NCBI GenBank assembly: GCA_018389105.1
Contig: JACATO010001525.1
Span: 762,501 to 826,500, forward strand
Reading direction: 5' to 3'
Source: Nautilus pompilius
Lineage: Eukaryota; Mollusca; Cephalopoda; Nautilida; Nautilidae
DNA: 64,000 bases
The notes under the pieces are model-generated. The model was not told the origin of the DNA. It did not search any database and was given only the letters and a program-made list of their open reading frames with translations. Both the position numbers and the translations under genes were made by a program. Position 1 is the first letter of the stretch; the number at the start of each line of letters is the position of its first letter. This document shows, piece by piece, positions 37,701 through 47,652 of this stretch.

Positions 37701-40006
37701 GCATAGAAGCGAAACTGAACTGATAAACGTTTTTGAGAAATATTATTTTCGTTAATGAAAACCAAAGAAGAAATAAGAGAATAATCTAGTATTTCTTCAT
37801 CAAAGTCAACAATGTGTGCATGATTCTTTTGATTTATGAAATAATTAAAAGGATGACTTATAAGCTACTGAAATGTTTATTCCTTACTTAAGAATTGGCA
37901 CCTGAAAAAAATTGTTTTAAAAGTTAAATGGTGAAAAACAAATATAAATTGGTCTGCTCCCATTGAACAAATTAATATTGAAAAATCTGTGTTTCTTCAT
38001 TAGTTTTATGGAGCAGTCTTTTTAATTTTAACTGTTTCATTTGAAGGAAAGAAAAACAGATTTTTTTAAAGAAAACCGGATTTGAATGTTTTATTTACTA
38101 ATTTCCCCTTTTAAAATTTTTTTGAGCAGCCAGAAGAGATACCAGACTTAATTGTATCTTCATCAAAGAAACAGTCAACGAAACCCATCCGTAAGACGTC
38201 TTCTCTCGACGCAAAATCTCTCTGCCTGCCTGACGATGTGGACCAAAACAGTGGAAACTTGTTGACGAGACCAAAATCCCGGAACATGTGAGTCATGGCT
38301 AACCATTCTAATAAATTGGTACAGGTGTGTGGTGATGCAAGTCAGATGCTGTATGAAGCTTTTAGTCTTTACTTAGTGCAAGTTTCTACCCTACCCTTTA
38401 ACTTTTCACTTTCTTTACTTTACCACATTTAAATATCTTCAGTTTTTCTTACTGTTCGCCAAAATATATTTAATTTCTTGTTTCTGAAAATTGAAGCGTT
38501 TGCAATGTGGGATGGGGGGGGTGTACTCAAAATTTGGGATACTTCTGCTCTGATTGGGAGGTTTGCATGTACCAGAATAAAGCAAACTTGAAAATTAAAT
38601 TAGACCGAATTTTAAGAAAAATGGGGAGATAAACTTTAGTTTTGGTACTTAAGACATTAACACAGAGAAGCTGTTACGCTGGCGAAATATTTCAGAGTGC
38701 ATGCGCGTGAGTTGGAGATGGTTTACACAGGAGATTTTAATTGGGTTCATTTCATTTCTGTAGTGCCAGGAATATGAAAAGGAAGCTGCAGTTTCTGCGA
38801 AGACGTCACACTGATTCAGCACTGAGTGAAGGAGCCTCAAACGGCAAATTAAGTCACCGAGGGATGGAAAATGCATCCAAATGGAGCACATCTTTTGAAT
38901 CTCTGCTAACTGACAAACGTAAGTAAATACAGTACATGGTGTCTGTGTTAGATGGCTGTTTAACACTTTGGACAGATTGCTGAATGAATTGATGAGCCGA
39001 GTCATTGTGGCTGATTGCGCAGCAGGGGGACTGCAATCGGTGGCAGAGGGGATACACTCACCTAGCTGGCTGTTGTCTGTGGGACTGGTCCAGCCTTGTG
39101 GGGGAAGGTTGGGCCTTTGGCCTCAAGTGTAATCAGTTGAAGGAATAAATTTTATTGTAGTTTTTTAAAATTGTCTAGATAAGTAAGAGGAAATGTGGAA
39201 GGGTTTGAACGTTAACGACAGTAGAGAGAAAAATACTTGTGCAAAAAAGGAAGGAGCTGCGAATTAACGTTGTTGGCTTCAATACATTTCTCTTCAGTTG
39301 TCTGGTTTTCTTCTACTGCTCTCCTTAAGTCCCTGATTGCTTTAAACATGCAAATTTTGATGAATTATGAGAGATTCTAAAATTTAACTTGTTTTTTTTT
39401 TTTTTTATCTTTTAAACAGAGGGGCTGGCACTATTTCGCGGATTTTTAAAATCTGAATTCAGCGAAGAAAACTTAGAATTTTGGGTTGCCTGTGAAGAGT
39501 ACAAAGGTGTCAAGTCAAACAAGTTGTCAGGCAAGGCTCAGCAAATTTACACTGACTTTGTGGCAGTCCATTCCCCAAAACAGGTGAGTTCTCATTATTT
39601 CTTGAGACATAGAACCAGATCTCATTATTATTCCATTATCTTATGCTTTTAAAACCATTTAAATAAACATAAAAACAAAAACAAAATGTGTGAACACTTT
39701 ATTATTAGTCATGGAATGATTACGTTTAAACTACATCATAATTTCAGGTAATGCCATAATTTTAGCCACAAGGGTAGACTTGTTCTCCTGGATGGCTGGT
39801 TCTTACACGCTTTTGCTTTCTTGTTGTTTCAGATCAATTTAGATTCAAAAACAAGAGGAAACTGCCAAAGCAGCTTAACTTGTCCAACGAGACAGACATT
39901 TGAAGATGCCCAAAAGCGGATTCAGGCGCTGATGGAGAAGGACTCCTATCCACGATTCCTGCAGTCTGAGACCTACCAACAGCTGATCGACAGCTACAGG
40001 TCATGA
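34761..40006 (+). CDS. R4-like regulator of G-protein signalling, six exons
   Basis: The product should be a GTPase-activating protein that binds the transition state of active G-alpha subunits, usually Gi/o or Gq for R4 proteins, at the inner face of the plasma membrane. Joining the six exons and allowing for one surplus base in exon 2 gives 449 residues. Residues 1-233 are hydrophilic, Ser/Thr-rich and probably disordered. Residues 287-300 (ARNMKRKLQFLRRR) match the basic amphipathic helix with which RGS4-type proteins bind membrane. Residues 326 to about 445 form the RGS box, with FESLL, GLALFRGFLKSEFSEENLEF, FWVACEEYK, IYTDFV, NLDSKTR, FEDAQKRI and MEKDSYPRFL. The position equivalent to RGS4 Asn128 is Ser, which occurs in active relatives such as GAIP. 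All five introns begin GT and end AG (2,201, 468, 476, 501 and 249 bp). The family is certain; R4 orthology to a named gene is not. Confidence 0.93.
34785..36985 (+). other. RGS intron 1
   Basis: AT-rich intron of 2,201 bp from GTAAGT to a T-rich acceptor ending TTTTTTTAG. No other gene or classified repeat was seen in it. A 63-codon minus-strand frame at 36,232-36,423 is locally CpG-richer but resembles nothing known. Confidence 0.6.
36986..37661 (+). CDS. RGS gene exon 2, Ser/Thr-rich region with frameshift
   Basis: 676 nt, phase 0 to phase 0 only if one base is surplus. The first part reads GVHLEDSSSGSKPWDEEDIN in frame with exon 1. That frame stops at 37,202-37,204. The frame that joins correctly to exon 3 is open from 37,059 onward and reads YEKIITQDFKDQ, later SCDVDSDEIQEVLL and KKDQRKRIFRKIIPRPLRRS. 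The two frames overlap between 37,059 and 37,201, so the shift lies there, probably near 37,090 or at the (AAC)n tract 37,142-37,169. An ATG at 37,356 could start a 318-residue form that avoids the problem. The donor is GTGAGT at 37,662. Confidence 0.85.
37142..37169 (+). repeat. (AAC)n microsatellite inside RGS exon 2
   Basis: About nine AAC units within the coding exon. They read as poly-Asn in the upstream frame and poly-Thr in the downstream frame. Such tracts change length easily and are a likely place for an indel, real or technical. Confidence 0.9.
38130..38287 (+). CDS. RGS gene exon 3
   Basis: Preceded by TTTTTTTGAGCAG and followed by GTGAGT. It enters in phase 0 and ends with two bases of a codon (158 nt). 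It encodes PEEIPDLIVSSSKKQSTKPI then RKTSSLDAKSLCLPDDVD, ending RPKSRN. The segment is polar and basic, with likely kinase-site contexts such as RKTSS. It links the disordered N-terminus to the membrane-binding helix of exon 4. Confidence 0.88.
38764..38918 (+). CDS. RGS gene exon 4: basic helix and start of the RGS box
   Basis: Bounded by acceptor TTTCTGTAG and donor GTAAGT. Encodes ARNMKRKLQFLRRR, which lines up with the RGS4 N-terminal membrane helix, then a short linker, then KWSTSFESLLTDK, the first helix of the RGS box (family pattern W..SLE.LL). The exon ends one base into the codon for Gln338. Confidence 0.92.
39420..39583 (+). CDS. RGS gene exon 5: core of the RGS box
   Basis: Bounded by acceptor TTTAAACAG and donor GTGAGT. 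It encodes GLALFRGFLKSEFSEENLEF, FWVACEEYKGVKS and QQIYTDFVAVHSPKQ. The SEEN..FW block contains the Glu-Asn pair that contacts the G-alpha switch regions in RGS4. The exon ends in phase 0 just before NLDS, a position where introns are common in vertebrate R4 genes. Confidence 0.96.
39833..40006 (+). CDS. RGS gene exon 6: end of the RGS box and stop
   Basis: Starts after TTGTTGTTTCAG and ends at TGA (40,004-40,006). It encodes INLDSKTRGNCQSSL, TFEDAQKRIQALMEKDSYPR and FLQSETYQQLIDSYRS. The MEKDSYPRFL motif is the hallmark of R4 RGS boxes. The protein stops soon after the domain, so there is no extra C-terminal module. Confidence 0.96.
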   Translation: MNLDSKTRGNCQSSLTCPTRQTFEDAQKRIQALMEKDSYPRFLQSETYQQLIDSYRS

Positions 40007-40255
40007 CTACTTTCACGCTAAGAACTGAAGACACCGATTATGCGATGTATAAATTTTCTCTGGACAGTATTGTCTCTCTCGTTGTCTGTCTCACTTGAAT
40101 CTCCCAATCGTGGTTGTGACATGTTTGCTATAAGTCATTATTTATTTATTCAGAGGGTGAAATGACTGCATGTGCCATCTGCCCTGGTGCGTGTTGCTGT
40201 TCCATGCATAACATGGCCAAAAAAAAAGAAGAAGAAAAGTCAAAAAATCATACTA

Positions 40256-40261
40256 AATAAA
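40256..40261 (+). terminator. Polyadenylation signal, proximal
   Basis: AATAAA, 250 nt after the RGS stop codon. Confidence 0.55.
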
Positions 40262-40533
40262 CTCCAAGTGTGATCAATATTTGGAACATTTTTTTGTATC
40301 TACTCAATAGCATGGACTATACGTTTCATGACTTTCTTATTTCTGCCAACTTGATAAACGATTTGTTACGAACTTGAAAAATTACACGTGACTGTTGTTT
40401 TCTCACCGAGTGAATACATGTTAATTTATTTATAAAACTATGTAAATCTTTATTGATGTACTGTTCATTGGAAGAAGAGTTTCAGTGGTTTTTGATTACT
40501 GATATTTTGTTATTTATTTATTATTATTCTTTG

Positions 40534-40564
<31 letters not shown>

Positions 40565-41158
40565 GAAGGTTGGTTGTTATCTGCCATGAACAGAAGCCAT
40601 TGGGCGCATTCTTTCTGGATCACTTGAGAGTTGTTTTGTTGTGGGTTGGTTGCTAGAAGATACTCCAGCTTGAAGAGTTAGTTAGTCAGGGAAACATACC
40701 GGTTTCTGAGTTACTTTTAGGCTGAGTGTATGGATGCCACACTAAATCAAAAACTTTCACACTTATTCTTTTTTTTTTCATTTTTAGTGATCCAAACTTT
40801 GTTTATTTGATCATATTGAAATTCCAGTTTGTCTCCTTTTACCACATTCTTATTTATATTACCATAACCCTCAAAAACTAATTGTGTTTCATGTCTGTTT
40901 GGCTTTTATTATCTTCATTTCTAAAATTCTTTCTTAAATGCACAGCATTAAGTTATAAAAATATTTCTCCATGTGTGTAGTCGTTGTGGACAAACTCTTT
41001 AAATGTTATTGTGATTGGCAGTCGTCATTTCCAGCTCTAGTTAAAGGTACATCAACGTGGTGGCACATCCTTCAGTACCAGTAAATAATCTCGTAACTAT
41101 TGCGTTGTGTAAATGAGCTGGTCTCTCATTAATCAGTGTTGTCATCAAAGTTAAATAT

Positions 41159-41164
41159 AATAAA
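41159..41164 (+). terminator. Polyadenylation signal, distal
   Basis: AATAAA about 1.15 kb after the RGS stop, followed by a TG/T-rich stretch (TTTGCTTTTGTGTCTTCC) suitable as a downstream element. Its use would keep all the AU-rich elements in the message. Confidence 0.55.
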
Positions 41165-41180
41165 ATGTCTGTTAACCATC

Positions 41181-43202
41181 TCTGCGTTTGCTTTTGTGTC
41201 TTCCTCAGTTTGTTTGCAAGATTGAAAACGTGTAAGATATCAAAGCCCCTGTGATGTCAGGTGACAGGTGGATTGCGCAAAACTCCTGCGAAACCTGGGG
41301 ATGTATCAAGAATGGTAATTCAAGTATGGGGTGTAGTTTCTCAAGTACGAATTTCTTCTCAAGTTCTGGTGATTCAGCCCCATTAATACAAAGATCTATG
41401 ATTTTCCTTAACAGCTTCTGCCCCCCCCTTTTAAACATAGACCTGAACAGATGCAGATGTTTGAGAGAACTTCCGGTCCCGATGAGTCGGGAGACGAAGA
41501 GATGCGCGAATAAATAAATATAAGAATGGCTGAAGCAAGACCTTTAATACGGACGACAATCCCTACCTCAACAGTGTTTAGCCTGGTCAGGACCCACTCG
41601 CAGAATGCGTTAATTAGAAGAAACTTAAACGCTGGCGAGTTTGGTTCGAGTGCAGCGGTCCCTATTTCCGCCCCATAATGCAATGCCAACCGGAACCAGG
41701 AACCAGCGAACTATTACTCTCGCACTAAAAACTTAAAATACACCCGTATGTTTAATCCGCTGATGACAGCGCCGGCAGATCTCAGAAACGTGGGGAATGT
41801 TCGATTCGAGTGTTGGTTGCAGATTTGGGGGGGGGGGGGTGGCATTGCATTGTGGGAATGTTTTTTTATTATTATTATTTCAACGTTGGCTTTTTTGTTG
41901 TTGTTGTCGCGTACCCATCGTTCGTTCATTCACCCCCCCCTCTCCGGGTGACCTCATCGTCTGAACGAGCGCAGGTCAGCAGCTGAGATCCGAACTGGTG
42001 GGGCGACGAGAGATGAGGTCGGGGGTCATTCGCGTAAACGTGCGGAAAATGGACCTCGAAGAGATCGTCAAGGGGCCGAAAATTAACGAGAAAAAAAAGG
42101 GGGGGTTAGGGTGTGTTCTTGATTAGTGTGGTTATAATTAAAAAAAAACAGAGGTGATTTTGAAAGTATTTCTACGACTTTAATTATCGATTTGTCAGGG
42201 TTTTACGCAGGGCCGCCAGATCTGCTTACTAGGGGGCGCGCCAGACCTTACAGCCTTTATGGTAGGGTGCCGCGACCTCTCCAGGATCGCGTCCTGTCTG
42301 TTACCCTTTAAAACAAACAAACAACAACAGCAGACTGCCTGCGCGAGCGAGATAACTAGTTATTCTCTTCCACCAGGGCCACCAACCCAGCCCCCTACTG
42401 AATGAGAAATGATATGAAACACGTATCTGCTGAGCAGCCTGGCTCTGAGCGCCGTTCTTGGTGGAGTAAATCGCTGATTGAAGTAATCCAACATTAACAA
42501 GTAACGAGTCTGCGTCAAGGTTTTTCATCACTTCTGTAGCGAAGTCCCATTCGACCTGTGCGTGGGGGGGGGGGGGTCAATCCGGTGAACGTTTGTGTGA
42601 CGAGGTGACTGTGGTGGATAATTAAATAGATCTCAGTAGAAAAGAAAGTATTTGCATGTCTTCAATGTCTCTGTCAAAAAGTTGTCAGCCAAGCCTCAAG
42701 CATTATCAAACATTTATATCCTGACAAAGAACTGTGTTAATCCCTTTGTTTTATTTACGGTCTGTTCGTTTGTGTAAATAATCCATTTATTTTTCTACAA
42801 TATCTCTCTCCGTTAAGAAAAATAAATAGGCGTTAGTCAAATATCGCGCGACTATGTGGGGTTGGGAACCTTTTGCACTTCAGATTTATCGGTGCTACAA
42901 TTCTGAAGATTATTTAGCTTTGGAATTACTCAGTACTGGTAATGTTGACAATTTTCTTTGTTCCGGGGAATAGTGACTTCTCCACACCTTTGTATAAGGT
43001 AAAAACTATCGACGGTCTTCGTCGTCTTACAGGAACATCGAAATCCCCAGAGTTGTATCATATCTTACCACAGTTTATGATCTGCTTCAAAGTTAAAAAT
43101 TACCAATCTCAAATCATTAAATATATAACAGAAACTATCCGGAAATCACGCTGTTATAAGACTCAGGACCACTTTCATATGTCTGCTTTTTGAATGTGTA
43201 CA
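41181..43202. other. Composition change and candidate boundary region
   Basis: No gene recognised. CpG becomes frequent from about 41,260. Two ZNF143-like motifs face each other: CCCCATAATGCAATGCC at 41,671-41,687 and the complement of TTCCCACAATGCAATGCC at 41,841-41,858. A strong CTCF-like CTTACTAGGGGGCGC lies at 42,225-42,239. Runs of 13 G occur at 41,827-41,839 and 42,564-42,576. Confidence 0.45.
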
Positions 43203-43573
43203 TCTAACGGAGTCACTCCCACCTGTCGTCATATGATGTACGGGGGTCATGTCGGACGTCACGTGTTCTCCTGATAGATTTCCTATCGTCACATTTCACT
43301 GTTCTGGTCATTTTCCCATTAAGTCCACGGTAAACTACACAGCGGCCGCCGTCACGTCAGCACGTTAACGTGACGTCATTATGTAAATTAAGGGGAGGGG
43401 TTAATTTCTGCACGTCAATACGTTAACGTGACGTCATTAGGTAAATTAGGGGGAGGGGTTAATTTCTGCACGTCAGCACGTTAACGTGACGTCATTATGT
43501 AAATTAAGTGGGAGGGGTTAATTAGACTCTATCATGAAACATCAGACAATTACAGGGTGACGGGAAACGTTTG
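43203..43573 (+). repeat. Tandem-repeat element, copy 1, with 58-bp subrepeats
   Basis: Shares a left end (TCTAACGGAGTCACTCCC), a body and a right end (ACAATTACAGGGTGACGGGA, AACGTTTG) with 55,179-55,953. Here one body unit is followed by three 58-bp subrepeats starting at 43,353, 43,411 and 43,469, each containing ACGTTAACGTGACGTCATTA or a close variant. The layout (fixed ends around a variable number of tandem units) recalls the Pearl/Helentron-type elements of bivalves, but no diagnostic termini were found. Confidence 0.8.
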
Positions 43574-45338
43574 GCTGTCATGGCTGTACAGAAAACAAGT
43601 AAATATTCTTAAGTAGACACTTCGGCAACAGCCATCTTGTTTTCGAACTGCTGAAGTAGTGACGTCACAACCTACAACTGCACGTGGACTTTGAACCCGA
43701 CATGCTTAAGCGTCCCAAAGTCCAATTTGCTGAAGCCGACAAACCCCGATGTGGATCTGACATCTTCCAACGACCAGAATTAGGGGAGAATTGCGGCAGT
43801 CTAACGCTTGGCCATTCTAGACGACGAGTTTTCCTCCGCACTCATTACAATCGTTTACAGTTCTTTTTTAAAACTGATGAGTTTTTCTAAGGGAAACAGG
43901 AACAAAACCGAAGATAATCGAATTAGTGGGCGTTCGCTGTCTAATTTCTGCACTTGCTTCATGCCCGCAAGGAAAGGGGAAATGCTGTTAGAAAGTTCTG
44001 CAGACATTAAACAGTCGGCTGCGTTTTCTTCCGGAATATTTTGCCAACATTCCTGCTTACTTCCGATTTAGCCACTTAAAATATGTGTTTCCTTTCGGCT
44101 GCGACCCTCCTACTACCAATGTGCATCAGGCTTCTTCCGTCAGAATCTGTTTACTTTAGACGCCCATACCCTGGCTTCCAAAAGTTAAGTAACAAATATA
44201 AAGAACAAAAATTATTTCCAGAGAGTCTGGAATCTTATTCACCAACTCTTCTTCGTGTAAAACAACTTTTTATCAAGGAAATATGCACATGAGTCCTCGT
44301 AGAACCTTGGCATGACGACATGGAAACAGTGGTTTGCGTTCGTATCAGTTTTGGCTCTGTTAGGATATTTGTTTCTCGGCCCCCCTGACTAACACCAAAG
44401 CCTGGTACCGTTGTCGCCGTGAACGTGAACAACTGAGACTTCTTGGATTGTTGCACGAATCACCAAAGGAGACTATCTTTCGAAGGACGGGGCTGTGCGA
44501 TCGCGGCCCTGGTGTGCAGACCACTGGTGACAAAGGGTACGATTCGGAGAGAAAAGAAAATACCAAGAATTAGAATAAACGATGAAACAGAAAATAGAAT
44601 AAATAATCCGGTAGGCTAACGACACCACGATAACTATTTTTTCCGTGCTCAGAGTTTACGAGGCTGCTTCTGGTGTCCGTTTTAACACTTCCAAGACCGA
44701 AGAAGCGTGGTTTGAGTCCCTTAAAGGTCTGCAACACAATCCCGAGTAACAGAATTACGTGGAATACAAAAAAAACAAAAAAAATTGGGTATTTATATTT
44801 CGTTAGCCAAGGAGATAAACGTAAAATGCCAGCTGAGAATTTAAAGCACATGATAAAGGGTTGGCGACCCATAACTTTGGTTTAGTGGGGTAAATAAATA
44901 GTAGTAAACAACCCATTCAACCCCAACGCGTGGTGTAGGAGTAACACAGTAGGGATGCCAGAATGGGCCGGTCATGCCGCCAATACCGAGCGGGACAATT
45001 TCGTAAACAGATGCTAAATAAAACTACGGTCTACCTTCCAAGATTAAACATAGTAAACACAGAGAGCAAAATATGTTCAACTAAAACACAATGGGAGATT
45101 GTAAAGAAAAAGGGGCAAATACAATATCTAGAACAGATATCAGTATTATAGGGGTGTTCTAACAGATTAGTGACCGTACGACTCTAGGTCGGCTGGCTGC
45201 CCCCAAAAGTTCGACAAACAAATTTCATAAAGGTAGCAGAAGAGAATGGAGAAAGAGTAAGTCTCAGCAACTAAGACCAGCCTGTCCAGGCGCGTGTTCG
45301 GCTTCTTGGCGAGGATAGATAGACCTGTTAATCTTTTC
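43574..45338. other. CpG-rich non-coding stretch
   Basis: No gene recognised. Several short open frames, such as 44,083-44,292 (plus) and 44,570-44,872 (minus), have no family resemblance. GTGACGTCAC at 43,659-43,668 is a perfect CRE palindrome. Confidence 0.4.
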
Positions 45339-45830
45339 GGCCAGCAGGTGGTCACAGGGCTTCAGGGGACGGGAAATGGTCGCTGGCCAATCAGTGACGA
45401 CGTAATGGGGCGAATAGACGCGCACAACGATGAACTAGTTCTGCACGTGTAAGTACAGAATCACACGCCCTTTGCCGAGCTAAACGTCTGATCTGGTCGA
45501 GGTGGACATTGGCATTTTTGCTCTTTCTTTAAGAACAAAAGGCTCGGAACACCGGAAACCGCTGGACGAGAACTATTAGGCTGACAGACCCCGAGAAGTT
45601 CGAAGATTTTTCTTTCCAGCTCACGAGAAACACAAAGAAAAATCTCTGCTTCTGAAGGAAGAAATTGGGCGGCCGGCCGGCTACCTCAAGGTGCACATCC
45701 CTCCGAGAACTGAAAACTTATCCCCTAAGACAACAGTAGACCTCATCGCTCGCTGCTCTCGATAAAGCCACTGTGAGTCGCGTTCTGCCGCCAGAGGGCG
45801 GGGCGGGCGGGGTCACATCGACCCTATTGA
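45339..45830. promoter_or_regulatory. Candidate CpG-rich regulatory segment
   Basis: Contains CTCF-like motifs GGCCAGCAGGTGGTCAC (45,339-45,355) and CCGCCAGAGGGCG (45,788-45,800), an Sp-type GGGGCGGGCGGGG just after the latter, and a CCAAT box in TGGCCAATCAGTG near 45,385. No coding exon could be attached to it, so a promoter role is speculative. Confidence 0.3.
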
Positions 45831-46666
45831 CGATCTTTCTCTAATGCATTTTTGTTTACATTATTTATATTTCTTTGATAAAAGTTTCGTCAAAAGAAGA
45901 GGAGATAGGGCTGAACATTTGGCGAATATAGCTACAACTTGTGTAAACCAGGGTACTTATTGTTTCTTTTTGCTGAAAAAAGTAAATAAAACTTACATCA
46001 GTTTAAAACCAATTTAATCGAAACGAGCCAAAACACTTTTGACGAGATAAATAGCTAAAAGTCCTCAAAATCAAACCTCGCCTTTTGCATTAGCAACGGA
46101 TTGTCGGATATGTTGTCTCTTAAAGGACTTCAACTAATTTTGAATCCAATATAAACTTTTATTGATGAATTATGATTGCGCACCCAACCAGTCGATGTGC
46201 ACATGCCCAGAGACAGGTAATCCAGATCAGTCCCTGACTGACGCTTCGGGTTCTCGAACTCAGTAGCCCTGCAGTCTGATTATAGCCGGTCTGCGGAAGA
46301 CACCGACAGGCCATGCTAGCTTGCAATCTTTCCGCGGCGTTGTTTCTCTCAACTCCAGATAACCTCGGATTGCGTCAGGGATTTTTTTAATACACAACCA
46401 GAAACTAAGCCTTGCACCTGCAAAATATGAAGGCGAATACATATGCACTTAAAATACTGCGCTATTTTTCACTCGTGATGACATGAACATTCGCCCAGTG
46501 GCTATAAATCACGGAAATTAAGCTGAAAGCGGCCACACTGCATGGGTATCCATCAGCCAGTGTTTGTTTGTTTCTGGACCAGGTGCTGGTGAAACTTTAG
46601 AGATTCCTTTTGGCCATGTTTAAACTGAATTTTCTCCGCCTTCTCTCTCCCGGCTTTTATTGCCAA
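45831..46666. other. Non-coding stretch
   Basis: No gene or repeat recognised; moderate CpG content. Confidence 0.4.
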
Positions 46667-47069
46667 GAGAGAGAGAGAGATGACGTCAGTACACACAGAG
46701 TAAGATGACGTCAGTACACAGAAAGAGAGATGATGTCAGTACAGAGATGACGTCAGTACAAAGTGTGTGTGCGTGTGAGAGAGATGACGTCACTACACAG
46801 AGAGTGAGATGACGTCAGTACAAAGTGTGCGTGCGTGTGAGAGAGAGAGATGACGTCAGTACACAGAAAGAGAGATGATGTCAGTACAGAGATGACGTCG
46901 GTACAAAGTGTGCGTGCGTGTGAGAGAGAGAGATGACGTCACTACACAGAGAGTGAGATGACGTCAGTACAAAGTGTGCGTGCGTGAGAGAGAGAGATGA
47001 CGTCAGTACACAGAAAGAGAGATGATGTCAGTACACAGAGAGTGAGATGATGTCAGTACAGAGAGAGAT
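46667..47069 (+). repeat. Minisatellite packed with TGACGTCA palindromes
   Basis: A GA- and GTGTGC-rich tandem array with a higher-order period of about 144-148 bp (GAAAGAGAGATGATG recurs at 46,721, 46,865 and 47,013). It holds nine perfect TGACGTCA sites (46,681, 46,706, 46,748, 46,785, 46,810, 46,851, 46,934, 46,959 and 46,998), one TGACGTCG and four TGATGTCA. The last are what CpG decay would produce. TGACGTCA is the full cAMP-response element bound by CREB/ATF proteins. Confidence 0.92.
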
Positions 47070-47652
47070 GAACAGTTTCCGGTCTACTCGCATCGTTTCT
47101 CTGGTCACGAAAAACTGCCGTATTTACTACGACCCACGCGCCCCCGACCTCTCCCGGCTCAAAGGGCCAACTTCGGGTCGACGAAAAACGTCTCCGGCGT
47201 GTCAGTGCAGTACACTCGGGCCGAACGTCCAACGCCTTACGTCACGAGGAAAGCCCGAAGAATTAGGGTTAGCGTTATTTCGAATGTTGGTCTCGGGTGC
47301 AGCCATTATTACACCTCACAGTTCGAGGAAAGGGAATTTCTTAGAGTTGACATTAAAGTTTGTTTTCTTGGAAGGTGGGGTAGATATTCCTTCAAGAACT
47401 TCAGGTTCAGATTGCCGAGCTTACATAGACGGCAACAAAATAAGGCACGCGATTAAGAACAAATTTATTATTAATAAAAAGCACTTTGTCTTGATTTGTG
47501 TTAACGCTAATAGATTCTGCCAAACCCTTTGTCTCGCCAGCACGGCGAACGCCACGCCTCTGGCGGTAGACCAGCGGGCCCTGACTGCCGGGTTTGCCGA
47601 TACCAATCTGGAAAATACTCCAAGTTTTACGAACCTTCTCGAAAGTCGCTAA
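47047..47652 (+). CDS. Unrecognised 201-codon open frame, doubtful
   Basis: The longest conventional open frame outside the 52-bp repeat array. It starts within the TGACGTCA minisatellite and runs into unique sequence. I recognise no domain: there is no signal peptide, one modest hydrophobic stretch (FIINKKHFVLICVNA), and low-complexity starts and ends. Another plus frame (47,199-47,456) and a minus frame (47,421-47,606) are open in the same place, which argues that CpG-rich composition rather than selection keeps it open. Treat it as probably non-coding unless expression is shown. Confidence 0.15.
   Translation: MMSVQREMNSFRSTRIVSLVTKNCRIYYDPRAPDLSRLKGPTSGRRKTSPACQCSTLGPNVQRLTSRGKPEELGLALFRMLVSGAAIITPHSSRKGNFLELTLKFVFLEGGVDIPSRTSGSDCRAYIDGNKIRHAIKNKFIINKKHFVLICVNANRFCQTLCLASTANATPLAVDQRALTAGFADTNLENTPSFTNLLESR

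Larger units (their letters stand above)
40007..41180 (+). other. RGS 3'UTR with AU-rich elements
   Basis: The non-coding tail probably runs to one of two AATAAA signals listed separately. It contains AU-rich motifs of the UUAUUUAUU type at 40,138-40,150, 40,425-40,434 and 40,510-40,522, which usually mark unstable messages. A (GT)n microsatellite lies at 40,532-40,557. The open frame at 40,453-40,656 is chance. Confidence 0.6.
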
